64,000 bases of DNA from Corylus avellana. Lineage: Eukaryota; Streptophyta; Magnoliopsida; Fagales; Betulaceae. The DNA is taken from the NCBI RefSeq assembly GCF_901000735.1, contig NC_081542.1, positions 19,483,093 through 19,547,092 on the forward strand, in the 5' to 3' direction. The notes under the pieces are model-generated. The model did not search any database and had not been told where the DNA came from. It saw only the letters and a program-made list of their open reading frames with translations. Positions 22,865-36,105 of the stretch are shown one piece after another (within the stretch, counting starts at the first letter, position 1; each line of letters starts with the position of its first letter). Position numbers and translations under genes: made by a program.

Positions 22865-25189
22865 GGTTATGGGCATTAATGGAGCTTTCCTTAATATGCA
22901 TTATTTATGTATTATAAGTTTCTCAGGTTGTTGTAATAATATCTGCTCCAATCTTCACTTGTTAAAGTTATATATATGAATGATTTACAATTATGTGAGG
23001 CATTATTTCTTTTATTGCATCCCATTTTCTAATAACCATTTGTCATCATATTGCACCATTATATTCTTATTATCGATTTAACCATTTTAGGGTCTTAATT
23101 ACCAGCTTTCTTAATATTACATTACCGAAACTAATATTTTCATTTAATTTAGAAAATGATATGCTATATATAAATTGATGCACGAGCTCCACGCTTCCCT
23201 TGTATAAGCTCATTCAATTTCCTTCTTTTTCAGTCTTTCAGATGAGAAAAAATTTATCTTCATTTATTTATTTTTTATTATTTATTTATTTATTTTTTTC
23301 ATTGCTTAAAAGTTACGGGATTGGCACATCAACATGGTTTTTTTTTAAAGTGAAAACTTGGACAATCTGAATACCGTAAACAAAGTGCAATTTAATTAGT
23401 CTTCATTCCGGAAAATGGTTTAAGAAGATTATGAATATGTACGTACTATAGGTTTGGCTATCTCACCATGTATGTCTTCATGCAATTGATATGAAAAGAA
23501 ATAGCATTATATGGGACCTTCAATGAAAGCTACATAATCACCTTTTAATTTGTTCAAATCAGTTTTTTAATATTCAAGCAAAAGACTACCATCAGGAGGT
23601 ATATATAATATGCTACTTAGAATGGTGTGAAAATTAATCAAAAGGAGGAATATTTGATGAAACTTTTCCCCTGCCATACTGTGTGGTATAACATAGAAGA
23701 GTGGAGTGTTGTAGATGTTTTGGCTCTAAAAAACTTGGGTGTACATGAGAAGAGTTGAGAGAAAGTGAGAGAATGAGGGAAGCAAAATCAAAGTGGCCGA
23801 ATTGCCTGAGGTGGTATATATGCGTGTAGGGGGATTAATGGGGTTTTGGAAACCAATAAAGAAGATTTACTCCAAGGATCAGGATAGGGTTCTTAATTAC
23901 CATGTGCCAAAGATTGATTTCATAAACCAAGGGTTAATAAGAAGGGTTAATTAATGGCATGTAACAAAGGTTAATTATTTCATCTACCGAGGGTCAATGC
24001 CATGAATCAAAGATTTTAATTTTCTTTTACAAAGGGGTTAATGCCATGTATCAAAGTTTGACTTTATTTACCAAGGGTTAATATCATGTTAACCACCTTT
24101 TAAATTTAAACTTGTTTTCAAAAAATAGATAAAATGGTTATGGCATGCACCAGCTAGGCTAGGGTTTTTGTTGGGATTTCGTTTTTTTTTTTCTTTCTAA
24201 AAAATAAAAATAAAAATTTGCTAGTTGAAGCCATTAAAGTTTTGAACCCATGCCCTATATGTCAAATGCTATGTACAACATTTCAAAAAAAAAAAAAAAA
24301 AAAAAAAGCTATGTACTAAACTATATTAGGCCATGCATGTCATTCAAAAAGAAAGTGGATTTTTAAAACTTTTACTAAAAAGCTCTGGAAATTTTTTTAT
24401 ATAACAATATTTTTGTTGTTAATTTATTTGATCATATTATTGTTTTGTAGAAACATTTCATTATTTGATCATGATAGAAGGAAATTAATAAATAAATAAA
24501 TAAAAAACAAATGTTAGGTACATGACAATTGACAAGCCATCCTCCCCACATGTTTACGAGTTCATTCATGTCATCCTAATGTGCGCTTTATTGATAATTA
24601 TCACTTGCAAATTATTGACATAATGGGTCCTAGCTTGTAGAATTTAACAACAATTTGCATGCAGAAAAGTTTTTGGGTATGTTTCTAATTTGGATAGTAG
24701 AAAATGATTACTTTTTTATTTTTTTTTGGATGAATGAGAAATTCGGAAACCACCAAAGAAACCATATACACCCTCTAGCTAATTCTAGTGTTACACATAT
24801 AAAATACGACCCGAGCCCATGGGCCCGGTTCGTAACAGCCCAAAAGTATAGACATCATCAAAGCCCAAAACCGGGGGTCGGCACAGTCAAAGAAAATTTA
24901 AATTAATTAATTGGAATTATTTTTTGTCATTACTAGTACTTGATGCGACACTCAACCACACTTAACTGATCACATCATACATACCTAAATTTTCAATTTG
25001 TCATTATTATTTGATATGACACTAATACACCATATTTAACTCATACACATCTAAATTTTCAATTTGTTATTAAATTTGATATGACATTCAACCATTTTTT
25101 TGTAAGTATTCAGGGAAAAAAAAAAAAGTAATCTAAATTTAAATTATCATCTAAATTTTCAAAATAAAAAAGTCATAAATACAATGGTC
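22865..25189. other. No gene recognised
   Basis: AT-rich sequence. At 23880-24110 a loose repeat of AAGGGTTAATNNCATG-like phrases occurs about six times. A 23-A run lies at about 24284-24306. A Pro/Gly-type GC-rich patch at 24800-24890 gives no recognisable protein. Confidence 0.6.
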
Positions 25190-25424
25190 CAATATATATC
25201 GGCCTTGGACAAATTATGTATCATCATAATCATAGGGCCCTTATATTACATGTGAAACCTACGTGCAATTTGGGTATAGACGACTCCAATCCTTGAGTCT
25301 TTGAGTCTTTGCATTGATGAGATGAACTTTCAGTCTGAAAGTGGACGGCAATTACATCTTCTTTATTTTCCAAAAGTTGATTTTTCTTTTAGATTTATTG
25401 TGATTGAAGCAAGAGATCGAGTGG
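25190..25424. repeat. Left part of tandem duplicate D1 (interrupted copy)
   Basis: Matches 34405-34620 closely (GACAAATTATGTATCATCAT, GTGGACGGCAATTACATCTT). D1 continues after the CACTA element at 32898-33300, matching 34621-35075. The uninterrupted copy is the empty site for the CACTA insertion. Confidence 0.85.
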
Positions 25425-25439
25425 CACTACAAGAAATTT

Positions 25440-26265
25440 GGTCATTAGCAACCAAATTATTAGCGGCGACCCAAAAGTTGCCGCTAATGAGGGGTCATTA
25501 GCGGCAACTTTTAAAAGTTGCCGCTAATCGCCTCTCAGTAGCGGCGACATTGAAGTCGCCGCTACTAGCGGACGCTAAATACCATTATATGTGATATTCA
25601 GCAACAACATCAATAGCGGCAACAATTGTTGCCGCTATTTACTACTCATTAGCGGCGACATCCTAATGTTGCCGCTATTAGGTATACAATAGCGGCAACA
25701 AACGTTGCCGTTATTTAAACACAATTAGCGGCATCCGCCAATTGCGGCTATTATGAGCTTAACAGCGGCGACTTCCAAAAGTTCCCGCTATTTATGGGTC
25801 AATAGCGGCAACTTTCGAAGTTGCCGCTAATGGACCTGAGCTAAAAAAATAATAAACAATAGGCCTTAACAGCGGCAACATATAGTTGCCGCTATTGGCC
25901 CCCCAATAGCGGCCACTTTAAAAGTCGCCGCTATTAAGTGCCTAATAGCGGCAACTTTTAAAGTTGCCGCTAATAGACTTGAGCTAAAAAAATAATAAAC
26001 AATAGGCCTTATTAGCGGCAACTATATGTTGCCGCTATTGACCCCCCAATAGCGGCAACTTTAAAAGTTGCCGCTATTAAGTGCCTAATAGCAACAACTT
26101 TAAATGTTGCCGCTAATGGACTTGAGCTAAAAAAATAATAAACAATAGGCCTTATTAGCGGCAACTATATGTTGCCGCTATTGACCCCCCAATAGCGGCG
26201 ACTTTAAAAAGTTGCCGCTATTAGGCACTTAATAGCGGCAACATATAGTTGCCGCTATTGACCCT
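25440..26265. repeat. CACTA left subterminal palindrome array
   Basis: About 20 palindromes of the form TAGCGGCAACTTT...AAAGTTGCCGCTA, some with GCGACT/GTCGCC variants, separated by short AT spacers. A roughly 120-bp higher-order unit containing TGAGCTAAAAAAATAATAAA recurs three times (25835-26150). Confidence 0.9.
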
Positions 26266-26569
26266 TGAAAAAAAAAAAAAAATTTAAAAATAAATAAATA
26301 TTGGGGTGATGCTATTTACCCTACATATATAAAAGGAAAAAAATTATTTCTCAAAAATTCACCTTCGATAATATGTCATTATTTCTTTTATATTAATTGT
26401 TGGTGAATTTTTTCTATTTTTCTATTCTTATTTTATATAAAAAAATATATATATATTTATTTTTTTCTTTTAAATAAAACAAATTTTCCTATTAAATTAA
26501 AACACTTAGAAAAATTAATTTTTTTTTATAATATTATTGAAGTTTTCTATGTCTTATTCCTATTTAAAT

Positions 26570-27690
26570 GTTTGATTGATCGTGATAGGATCAAATATTC
26601 GATCAAAAATCCAATCGATCCTAGTGAATTTGTTTGATTGATTGTGATAGGATCAAATGTTCGATCAAACATCCGATCAATCCTAATAAATTAGTTCGAT
26701 TGAACGTGATAGGTTCAAACATCCGATCGATCCTAATGAATTAGTTTGATTGATCATGATAGATTAAACATCCGATCGATCCTAGTGAATTAGTTTGATT
26801 GATCGAGATAGGATCAATGATCGATCGAACATCCGATGGATCCTACTGAATTAATTCGATTGATCGTGATAGGATCAAATGATCGATAAAACATCCGATT
26901 GATCCTACTGAATTAATTTGATTGATCGTGATAGGATCAAGTAATCGATCAAAGATTCTATCGATCCTAATGAATTAGTTTGATTGAGATCGATCTTAAT
27001 GAATTAGTTCGATTGAACGTGATAGGATCAAATGATCGATTAAACATCTGATCGATCCTAATGAATTAGTTCGATTGATCATGATAGATTAAACATCCGA
27101 TCGATCCTAGTGAATTAGTTCGATTGATCGAGATAGGATCAAATGATTGATCACTTGATCCGATGGATCCTACTGAATTAATTTGATTGATCGTGATAGG
27201 ATCAAGTGATAAATTAAACATTCGATCGATCCTAATGAATTAGTTCGATTGAGATCGATCTTAATGAATTAGTTCGATTGCTCGTGATAGGATCAAATGA
27301 TAGATCAAACATCCGATTGATCCTAATGAATTAGTTCGATTGAGATCGATCTTAATGAATTAGTTTGATTGATCGTGATAGGATCAAATGATCGATCAAA
27401 CATCCGATCGATCCTAATGAATTAGTTCGATTGATTGTAATAGGATCAAATGATCAATCAAATGTTGAATCGAAAATTCGATCGATCAAACATCCAATCA
27501 AGCCTAGTGAGTTAGTTCGATTGATCGTGATAAGATCAAACATCTCATCGAAAATCCAATCGATCCTAGTGAATTAGTACGATTGATCGTAATAGAATCA
27601 ATTGATCGATCAAACATCCAATTGATCCTAGTAAATTAGTTATATTGATCATGATAAGATCAATTGATTGATCAAACTGGATACAATTGA
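26570..27690. repeat. 62-bp satellite rich in GATCGATC
   Basis: Tandem degenerate units of about 62 bp (GATTGATCGTGATAGGATCA, then AATGATCGATCAAACATCC, then GATCGATCCTAATGAATTAG), about 18 copies. The same unit occurs inverted at 36487-37000. Confidence 0.88.
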
Positions 27691-28014
27691 AAGTTCAATC
27701 GAATATTCAATTGAACTATAAGCTTTTTATATTATCTTAGTGCATTAGTTATATTAATCTTATATTATCTTTGGATTTTGTATTGATCTTATAATTAATT
27801 ATAAGATAAATATCAACTTAATGATCTTTATCATAAAGATTTATTAAATGGAAATTATTAGTTAATATTATAATAATAAAAAAACAAATTACAAGAGAAA
27901 ATAAATAAAATAAATAAAAATTAAAAAATTGTAAGTATAATATATATATATTTTTTTTAAAAAAAATTACCCTGAATAGCGGCGACTCTGGGGTCGCCGC
28001 TATTTGAGGCAGTG

Positions 28015-29858
28015 CGAAAAATAAAGCGCCATCCAGTGGCGGGGTTTCTGAAATTTTCGGACAAAAAATTTCATAAACCGCGTCTTTTTTCCCCAAACAT
28101 TCAAAACACCAAAATCCCTAACACCCCTCTCACTCACCTCCCTCATCACTCTCACTCTCGATCTCTCTCCCGCTGCTCTCCCTCCCTCCCATGATGGATC
28201 CGATGGCTTTCAAGCCTGAAAACGCTGCGTTTGGAGCTCTGGTTTTCGTGTGAGCTTTGTGAGTGGAGTTCGTAAAAATAGAGAGGTAAGAGTGTGAAAA
28301 AATTTGCGTCTTGTGTTTGTTTGGTTTCTAAGAAATCAAACAAACACATGACGATTTCAGTTGTTTAGAAATGATGTCCTCCTATTTCAGTTGTGCATTT
28401 ATATATTACTATTTTCACTCGTTTGTTAGGTGTTATGTTTCATAATTTAGGCATGTTCATTTGTAGTGATCAATGTAAATAGTTTCTTTTTAACAATTGA
28501 GTAGATAATAACTTACCCAAGGTACTTATTGGTCTCCTTGCATGTTTCCAAGGTGATTCTGTCCATATGTTGACTTTAGCTAGCTTTTTTTATAGAATAC
28601 TCGGAGACTTCAGGGTGCGGAATTGGAATATCTAATTGGTTATGGATATCTTGTGGTTTTGCTTTGATACTTACTACTTTTGAACTGGTCTTAAAGGTCC
28701 TTGATTTGGAGTTCTTTTTGGGTTTATAAAGGGGAAATCGTGTATGGTCTTAATTATATTGTCTTGATACGTCCTTTTAAACCTTACAAAAAATGATCTT
28801 GGAACTCTTTTTAACCCGGATCTCCTAATTTGGAGAGGTAAAATCTTTGAGTTATTGTCTATAAGGGTTGAGTGAGGTGGGGTTGCTGGGTTTGGATTGT
28901 TCTGTTCTTCAGAGATATTTTCCATTGCTTTGGATATCCAATAGACATACCATTACTCATGCCATGTTTTTCAACAGAAGGGTGGTGAAGGGACTAGGTG
29001 AGACATGATGGACATTTGGGGAGACCACTTTGCATTTTATAGCTTTAGAATGATGAAATTTTACGCAAATATGCCAGAATGTTCCTATGAGAACTTTAAA
29101 GAATTTTGATTAGTTCATTACATTTTTGTTGAACAGAATGATCATAGGTTTATGAAATGTAAAAAGACACTTGTTTGGAATCATTGTTGTAGAGTCTTCA
29201 TTAATAGGATTAGGAAGCACAAGGAGATTAGACAGATGCTAAAAGGGAGAATGCCTTTTTTCATAGCTTAGAGTGGACCAAATATGACCAACCATTAACT
29301 ACTGAGATAGATAATGTTGGAGCCAACCGGCCAGTACACTTGCATGGTGTGACGTCTATATGGCTAGTGTGGGTTGGTTAAGTCCCATTTGATTTCTTGA
29401 TATCTCCATTTGATCCTTTTCCCCATTGAGCAGGATGATGTTTACTGCTGTACTTGATTGGTCATAATGTCCAACTTGATGTGCAGATTAGAGAAAAAGT
29501 GCTGCTATGGTAGAGAGGTTTTGTATATCTGACTTGTTATAATCATGCTGTCATAGCTTGATATTACTTTTGGAAACAATGCAACTTTTTGACATCAGAA
29601 AATTTTTACTGGCAAAACCATCTTTTTTCAACTGAAGAAATTTTGTTGCTGTGTTTTTATGCTAATTGGTGATTTTACAATATGATGTACCATTTCACAT
29701 ATTAATTATTTCTGACTTTAGTGGATTTCAAATGCTTGCAGCCATTTATTGACTTAAAGCCTCCGGAGGATTCAAGGAAAGAACCAATGCCGCACTTTTG
29801 AGAATCACATATTCCTAGTAATGTGGTTTCAATGTGCTTTTTAACTTGCTGTCTACAG
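28015..29858 (+). other. Captured gene-like sequence of unknown source
   Basis: 28080-28260 resembles a plant 5' UTR and first exon: a CT-rich leader, then ATGATGGATCCGATGGCTTT with a 19-codon frame ending in TGA. At 29742 an acceptor-like TTGCAG opens a short frame (PFIDLKPPEDSRKEPMPHF). It could be the diverged 5' part of the SCAMP donor or of another gene; I cannot decide. Confidence 0.35.
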
Positions 29859-31789
29859 GATATAAAGCGGAGAGAAGATGCTATTTCTAGATGTATGATG
29901 CCGCAACCTACAACTTTTACAGTAAAAAATTATGCATTTTCTTTTTACCTGTCTTGCTGTTCTCTAAATTGGTAATTCTGCTTTCAATTTTGTATATCAG
30001 CTGGCGTCCCTGATGATGATAAAAATTGGCCTCCATTTTTTCCCAATTATTCATCATGATATAGCTAATGAAATACCAGTTCATGCTCAAAGACTACAGT
30101 ATTTGGCTTTTGCAAGTTGGTTAGGTAAGGGAGGTCATATATTTCAGTCTATTTACATTATTTTTCTGTTGTAAGTTCTTGAAATCTTCTCATCTTGCTA
30201 ATATTACAGTACGCGCAGCTTGTTATGGAGTAGTGATTCTCCTTTTCTTTTTTTTACCTGTGTCTAGGAACCAAACAAAGGAAAATAATTTCCTTTCCTT
30301 TTCTCTTCTACTTTCTTCGCTATAACCACAATGCAAAGGAGAAACACTTCTCCTCCCCCCTCTCTTCCCTTCCCTTTGCTTGGCCGTTTTTCTTCTTTCT
30401 CCTTTCCCTCTTTGCAGCCAATATAGTTTTATGGTTTTTTGCCCCCTGTTACAAACTAATGTGCTTTGACTTTTCAACTTTTATCTTTGGTTGTGTTATA
30501 TTAAACTCTAGTTTGTAGTAGGTGAAAATGTGTGTTTGTTGTGAAGCCACGTGTGGTTCTAAAACTTACTTTTGTAAAAGGTTTCTCTTGTCTTTTGTAT
30601 TGTGTAGCTTCAGAAATTTGTAACGTAAGAAGAAGAAGAAAAATAGAAGAAAGAGCCAAGTCCCTTGCAGAAAATTGTTCTTCCTTTCCCTGTTTTTTCC
30701 CCTGTTTTTTTCTCTTGCCTTTTGCTCATTTTCTGCAGAATTTCTGCAGCAAGTTGATCTTCTTATTCTCTTGTGTTTCCCTTGTTTAATCTACTGCCCT
30801 TGGAGTGTGTCTTGCTGGAAAATCCAGCCAACACCCCCCTTATTTTGGATAATATGTTTTTTTTTTTTTTTCCCGTTTTGCATCTGTTGTCTTGCTTTCT
30901 GTTTATTTCTTTTTCTTTCTTATAATTCCTTTGTACTTAGGTAGTGTACTCTTTTGTCATTTATTCGTTGATTACTTGCCAGAAAAAAAATCTTTAATTT
31001 GTTCCGCCATTTTTTTCCAAAAGTATCTTTGCACTTCCCTCTAGGTTTCTTATAATTCCTTTGTACTTAGTTTTTTCGTTGTTTTTTTGTCTTTGCACTT
31101 CCATACGTTTATAGTTAATTCATATAAATTTTTCTTCTTTTTCTAATTCAGGGGAATCCTTGCAGCAATCGATGTCTTCAATGACCATGTATTGGTTGGG
31201 GTACGTTGTTCCGTTAATGGCTCTTATTACTTTCACTTTTGATATGAAACTGCAGAGTTATGGGATGTTTGTGCAGTTGGTGGGGGTAGTTATCAATGAA
31301 TTTTAGGTTGATTTATTCTACTTCTTATGTTCTTCATAGTGTAAAGCTGTCTAATAGGAGATATGCAATGGTGTAGAATGTGCTGCAAAAGGAAAAGAGT
31401 GCTTTTATTTTTCTTTTTTAAATCTCATTGATGTAAATGATTCAACATTACAAAAAATGAATGCGTAGAGTGCTTAGTGGGAAAACAGACCCATGTACCT
31501 AGAAGATGTCATAATAAATATGGTAAGGGTTATTTGCCTTTTTAGTCATAATGCTAGCTTTCTAACACCTCTTACTTTTAAAAGCAAATTTACTGTCTTA
31601 TGGCCTTGAACAGTGAAGGCCAAAATTCATAGTTTGGGGAATAACAAATGCAACATATTAATGTTTTATATTCATGCAAGTTATTGGATTTGGTGTTGGG
31701 GTTTTACCTAATGTGTCGGTTGGTTTTACTGCAGATATTCTACTTAGTTGGCTTTGGCTTGTTTTGCTTGGAGTCGCTTCTACTTAGTT
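29859..31789 (+). pseudogene. SCAMP (secretory carrier membrane protein) fragments in CACTA
   Basis: Pieces of a plant SCAMP gene in correct order, still separated by introns with AG/GT borders. 29859-29895: DIKRREDAISR (end of the coiled-coil region). 30001-30124: [14 protein letters not shown], then after a 1-nt insertion [20 protein letters not shown] and LAFASWLG, the SCAMP signature before the first membrane span. 31152-31200: GILAAIDVFNDHVLVG. 31735-31789: IFYLVGFGLFCLESLL (last membrane span region). The N-terminal NPF motifs and most membrane-span exons are missing. Intact SCAMPs are four-span proteins of the trans-Golgi/plasma-membrane recycling route. The frameshift and missing exons make this a non-functional transduplicate. 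A second weak echo, VHAQRLQYF, is at 31788-31815. Confidence 0.8.
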
Positions 31790-32385
31790 CATGCTCAAAG
31801 GCTGCAGTATTTTGTATTTTTATGCTGCCTCCCATTTTTGCTTGCCATACTGCTAATTTTTCTCTAAATGTTGTCTAGATCCGAAATTCCCATGTTAGGC
31901 ACCAGTTGTGTTTTTGCTTGGCTATAATATTCCTTAAAAACCATTCATCGTAGCCTGCAGCAAATATCTGATGCTCTTGTAGTGCTGTTTGTGCAGGTAT
32001 AGTTCTTTGTGTTGTTTTCAAACGAAAAGACTCTATCCGACGGCTTTTTGGTTGCTAAGAAATTACAAACTTTAATGACTGTCTTGTAATAGTGTGAATT
32101 TTTGGGTTTTACGATCTGTTTGATTGCTGAGAATATGAAATTGTGATTTTTATAGTCTTACTTTTCAGAAAATTTTATGTATACTTGTTCAATAATCTAG
32201 ACATTAAATCTATTTATAGGATAATATATGTATATTATTAAAATTATAATGGTAATAATTATAGTGATACATAATATAGGGAATGAAGCACGTGCATTAC
32301 ATGTGCCATCCCAACTATATATATATATATATGGATGCTTCTTTCTTTTCTTTTTTGTTTTTTTTTTAAAAAATTATTTTTAATC

Positions 32386-32890
32386 AATAGCGGCGACTCT
32401 ATAGTCGCCGCTATTGAGTTTCTATTTTTTTAATTCATTAGCGGCAACCCCTAAGTTGCCGCTAATGAGATAAATAGCGGCAACTGGATGTTGCCGCTAA
32501 TGACAGAGGAATAGCGGCAACACTAAGTTGCCGCTATTGACTTTTTTTTTAATTTTTTTTTTAAATTTTCTTATATCATTAGCGGCAACTTAAAGTCGCC
32601 GCTAATGACATACAATTAGCGGCAACTTGGTGGTCGTCGCTAATGATATATAATAGCGGCAACCATGGAACCATTTTGAATTATTTTTTCCGGCAAAAAA
32701 AAAAAGTATTAGCGGCGACTTTAAGTTGCCGCTATTACCTTGGCAATAGCGGCAACTTTTGGTATTTAGTTTTACCGTCGACTTACTACCAACCACCAAA
32801 TAGCGGCCGCGTGTCGCCGGTATTTATAAATAGCGGCAACTTTTTACTCATTAGCGGCAACTTTGGGTCGCCGCTAATGACCATAATTTT
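32386..32890. repeat. CACTA right subterminal palindrome array
   Basis: About ten TAGCGGCAAC/GTTGCCGCTA palindromes, mirroring the left array at lower density. Confidence 0.88.
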
Positions 32891-32897
32891 TGTAGTG

Positions 32898-33300
32898 TGG
32901 ATATCCAGAAATTTCATACGTTTTATTGATTATCACTTGCAAAACAAATTGACATCATGGGGTCTACGTGGAATTTAACAAGCAATTTGCATGAGGAGGA
33001 CTTGAAGGGAAGAGTCTTGGTATTAATGAGATAAGTTACGTCGCTTTTATTTCTCATGCTTTACATTTCTTGGATTATAAACTTGGAAATTATTGACATC
33101 ATGGGGCCCATATATGTGGAAATATTTAAGAGGCAATTTATTTTTGGTCAGTCAATAAATTGGATATGTGCATGAAAAGTCCTCACTGTTTAATTCATTA
33201 TCACAACCTCAAATAAAACATAATCATGACTCTTTGAATTATTGACTCAACTTGATCAGATACAGTTTTATCTTCAAACCAGAAACTCAATCATTGAATC
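32898..33300. repeat. Right part of tandem duplicate D1
   Basis: Continues D1 after the CACTA element; matches 34621-35075 (GGATATCCAGAAATT, AATTTAACAAGCAATTTGCA, GCATGAAAAGTCCTCACTG). Confidence 0.85.
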
Positions 33301-33368
33301 ACTAACATCACATATTTCTAAATTTTTTGAAAACAAAATTATAACTGTACAAGTTTTGTATCTAATAT

Positions 33369-33905
33369 TAGGGGGTGAGTATTGGTTCGGTCGGTGTCGG
33401 TAGGAAGATTTTCGTCTACCAATTTGTGAAAGTCGATTAAGTCAATTAATTAACCGACTTCATACAGACAAGGAATAGTTTCAACTTTTTTGCTTAATCG
33501 GTTAGTTGGTTAATAGGAGGTCAGTTAGTCGGTCAATTGTCTGTTACAAGTTTTTACATTAAGATTTATCAACTTCCTTGTAACTACAAAATCAACAAAG
33601 CATATGATTTATAAATGAAAAGAAAAAGTAAATTTATGGAACACAGGCTACAAGTACAACCACAAATCACCTCCACAAACACAATAAGGAAACCTATCAG
33701 ATAAAATTCAAAATTTACTTGAAAAATCAGTTAAGTCAGTTAACTGACAAAAAAAAAAAAAAAAAACAATTCTACTGCCTACCGAACCAAACCGATGTTG
33801 AAACAGTATTTTTATTCCGCCTACCAACTGTCAAAAGTCAGCTGTCAGTCGGTGATGGCTCGGGGACGGTCAGTAGGCGGTAAATGATTAATTTGCCCGC
33901 CCTTA
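33369..33905. mobile_element. Non-autonomous hAT element
   Basis: Ends TAGGGGGTGAGTATTGG and (reverse-complemented) TAAGGGCGGGCAAATTA are flanked by a perfect 8-bp duplication TCTAATAT at 33361-33368 and 33906-33913. The interior has CGGTTAG/GTCGGT-type motifs and no transposase. Confidence 0.78.
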
Positions 33906-33913
33906 TCTAATAT

Positions 33914-34404
33914 AATACCATAGGTTTCAGAACTAATGACTTGACATATTAGGATACCATTTTTTTAGAGAAAATCTTCTATCTGAATGTGGTGTAAAAA
34001 CCTAATTTTACAACATTTATTAAGAATTCAACACATAAGCTAAAAACCATCGAGGGTGGTAGTTCAATGGTTTAAAGGATCTGGATGAAAAACTCTACCG
34101 TGCAAAATGGTTTAATTGAATTATTAGTTGTTTCTTAATTTTCCCAACCAATTAGCATCGACTCTTTAGAGAGTCATAAAGAAGAGTAGAAAGAATTGCA
34201 TCCACAACCTTTTCTCTTATCTCTTTTTCTAAAATACACACATTTTTTTTTAGAACGCTACGGCATTGACTTATTATTCAGATTTAATACAATTTAAGAA
34301 AAATATCTTTATTCATAAGTTTAAATTTTAAGCTAAAAAAAAAAAAGAAAGTTTAAATTTAAGAAGTCGCAATTTTAATTAAACCCACAACATTAAAATC
34401 CCAG
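33914..34404. other. No gene recognised
   Basis: AT-rich intergenic sequence, nothing supported. Confidence 0.6.
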
Positions 34405-35105
34405 CCCTTGGCCTCGGACAAATTATGTGTCATCATAGTCATAGGGCCCTTATGTTACATGTGGAACTTTCGTGCAATTTGAGTATAGACGACTCCAATC
34501 CTTGAGTCTGTGCATTGATGAGATGAACTTTCAATCCGAAAGTGGACGGCAATTACATCTTCTTTATTTTTCAAAAGTTGATTTTTCTTTTAGATTTATT
34601 GGGATTGAATCAAGAGAGTGGATATCCAGAAATTAATTCCATACGCTTTATTATTGATTATCACATGCAAAACAAATTCACATCATGTGGTCCACGTGGA
34701 ATTTAACAAGCAATTTGCATGAAGAGGACTTGAAGAGAAGAGTCTAGGCCGTATTGATGAGATAAGTTAGGTACGTCGTTTTTATTTCTCATGCTCTACA
34801 TTTCTTGGATTTATTCTTAGTATTATCACTTGGAATTTGGAAATTATTGACATCATGGGCCCCATGTGGAATTTAACTGGCAATTTGCAACCCGTAGATT
34901 CATTGAATTCATTTGTAGCAAATGTTACATCTCCTTTATTTTCTTGAATTTATTTTTGGTCAGTCAAGAAATTGGATATATATATGTGCATGAAAAGTCC
35001 TCACTGCTTTCATTATCACAACCTCAAATAAAATATTATCAATTATTGACTCAACATGTACAATTTTCTCTTCAAAGCTAAAACTCGATCATTTACTCAT
35101 CACAT
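34405..35105. repeat. Tandem duplicate D2 (uninterrupted copy)
   Basis: The intact partner of 25190-25424 plus 32898-33300. It preserves the pre-insertion sequence GAGTGGATATCCAG at the CACTA target. Confidence 0.88.
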
Positions 35106-35283
35106 TTATCTAAATACTTATTGAGTAATATGTTAGGAATCATTTTTTTATCCTCCTAAAATAAATATAGCTTTTAAAATTATTATTATATTTTAGATAA
35201 ATCATACTTAGATTTTTATCCAATGGTGATTTTAAAAGCCACATCAACTTTAAGAAGATAAAAAGATGGCTCTAGCATTACTC

Positions 35284-36105
35284 ACTAAGGGTCCATTTGG
35301 TTTGCGGAATAGACCCCTAAAATGGAATGGTTATTCTTATGGAATAATCATTCTTTTGTTTGGTATGGGTATAGTTATTCTTATGGGAATGATTAATCTC
35401 ATACACACAAAAATAGTTATTCCTCTAAAAAATGAGAGAAATAGCTAGTATTCATAAATTTTAATTCCAGCCATTTGTTTGGCTAGTATTCCTATCACCC
35501 TCTTCATATGGATGCAATTCCCACTTCTTGTTGACCTGGCCATTACAACTTATGGACCAGATGTGTTAGATAAGAAAGTAATGAAGCGCTCAAAATTTTT
35601 GCCCCCCCACTCCCGAAAGAATACCCTTATTGGGGTTCCTTTAATGTTTGACGAACAATCAGAGCTCGTGATTTTGTTCCTTTCTTTTTCTTGGATGGTC
35701 ACACATATGACTGAAAAATTTTCGGCTAGCTCATGTTGCTAACCCATTGCAACCATGGTGATTGCATTTTGTGATGCTCTGTTACTTATGTTACATAAAG
35801 ATTCATGGAATTTCATTCCAGCCATTTGTTTGGCTACTGTTCTTGTCACCTTATTCGTATGGATACAGTTCTTAATTCTTGTTGACCTCGCCATTACAAC
35901 TTACGGACCAGGTGTCTTAATTAAATAAGAAAATAATGAAGCACTCGAAATTTATGCCCCTGCTGCTCCCGAAAGAATACCCTTATTCGCGTTCCAATAA
36001 TGTTTGACGACAACCGGAGCTCATGATTTTGTTCTTTTCTTTTTCTTGGACGGTCACGGATGACTGAAGAATTTTTGGCTGGCCCATGTTGCTAATCCAT
36101 TAGGT
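35284..36105. mobile_element. Degenerate DNA-transposon-like sequence with internal 290-bp duplication
   Basis: The start, GGTCCATTTGGTTTGCGGAA followed by GGAATGGTTATTC-type repeats, resembles non-autonomous TIR elements of plants. Within it 35462-35748 and 35810-36105 are diverged copies (CAGCCATTTGTTTGGCTA...CATGTTGCTAAYCCATT). Short ORFs in each are not conserved between the copies, so I do not call genes. Confidence 0.5.

Larger units (their letters stand above)
25425..32897. mobile_element. CACTA element carrying SCAMP gene fragments
   Basis: Terminal inverted repeats of about 25 bp: left CACTACAAGAAATTTGGTCA, and right end reverse-complemented CACTACAAAAATTATGGTCA. The perfect 3-bp target duplication TGG is at 25422-25424 and 32898-32900. 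The empty site GAGAGTGGATATCCAG survives at 34616-34631. Both ends carry palindromic subterminal repeats with TAGCGGCAAC. The interior has a 62-bp satellite (26570-27690), a further palindrome at 27977-28010, and host-gene-like sequence (28015-31800). No transposase was found in 7473 bp, so it is non-autonomous. Confidence 0.9.

Noticed and set aside
30223..30944. Several 80-90 codon frames in the CACTA interior
   Set aside because: They are T/C-rich low-complexity translations between SCAMP-like exons and do not match that protein.
35266..35742. Two short frames as a small membrane-protein gene
   Set aside because: They fall in a duplicated transposon-like block, and the frame is not conserved in the second copy at 35810-36105.
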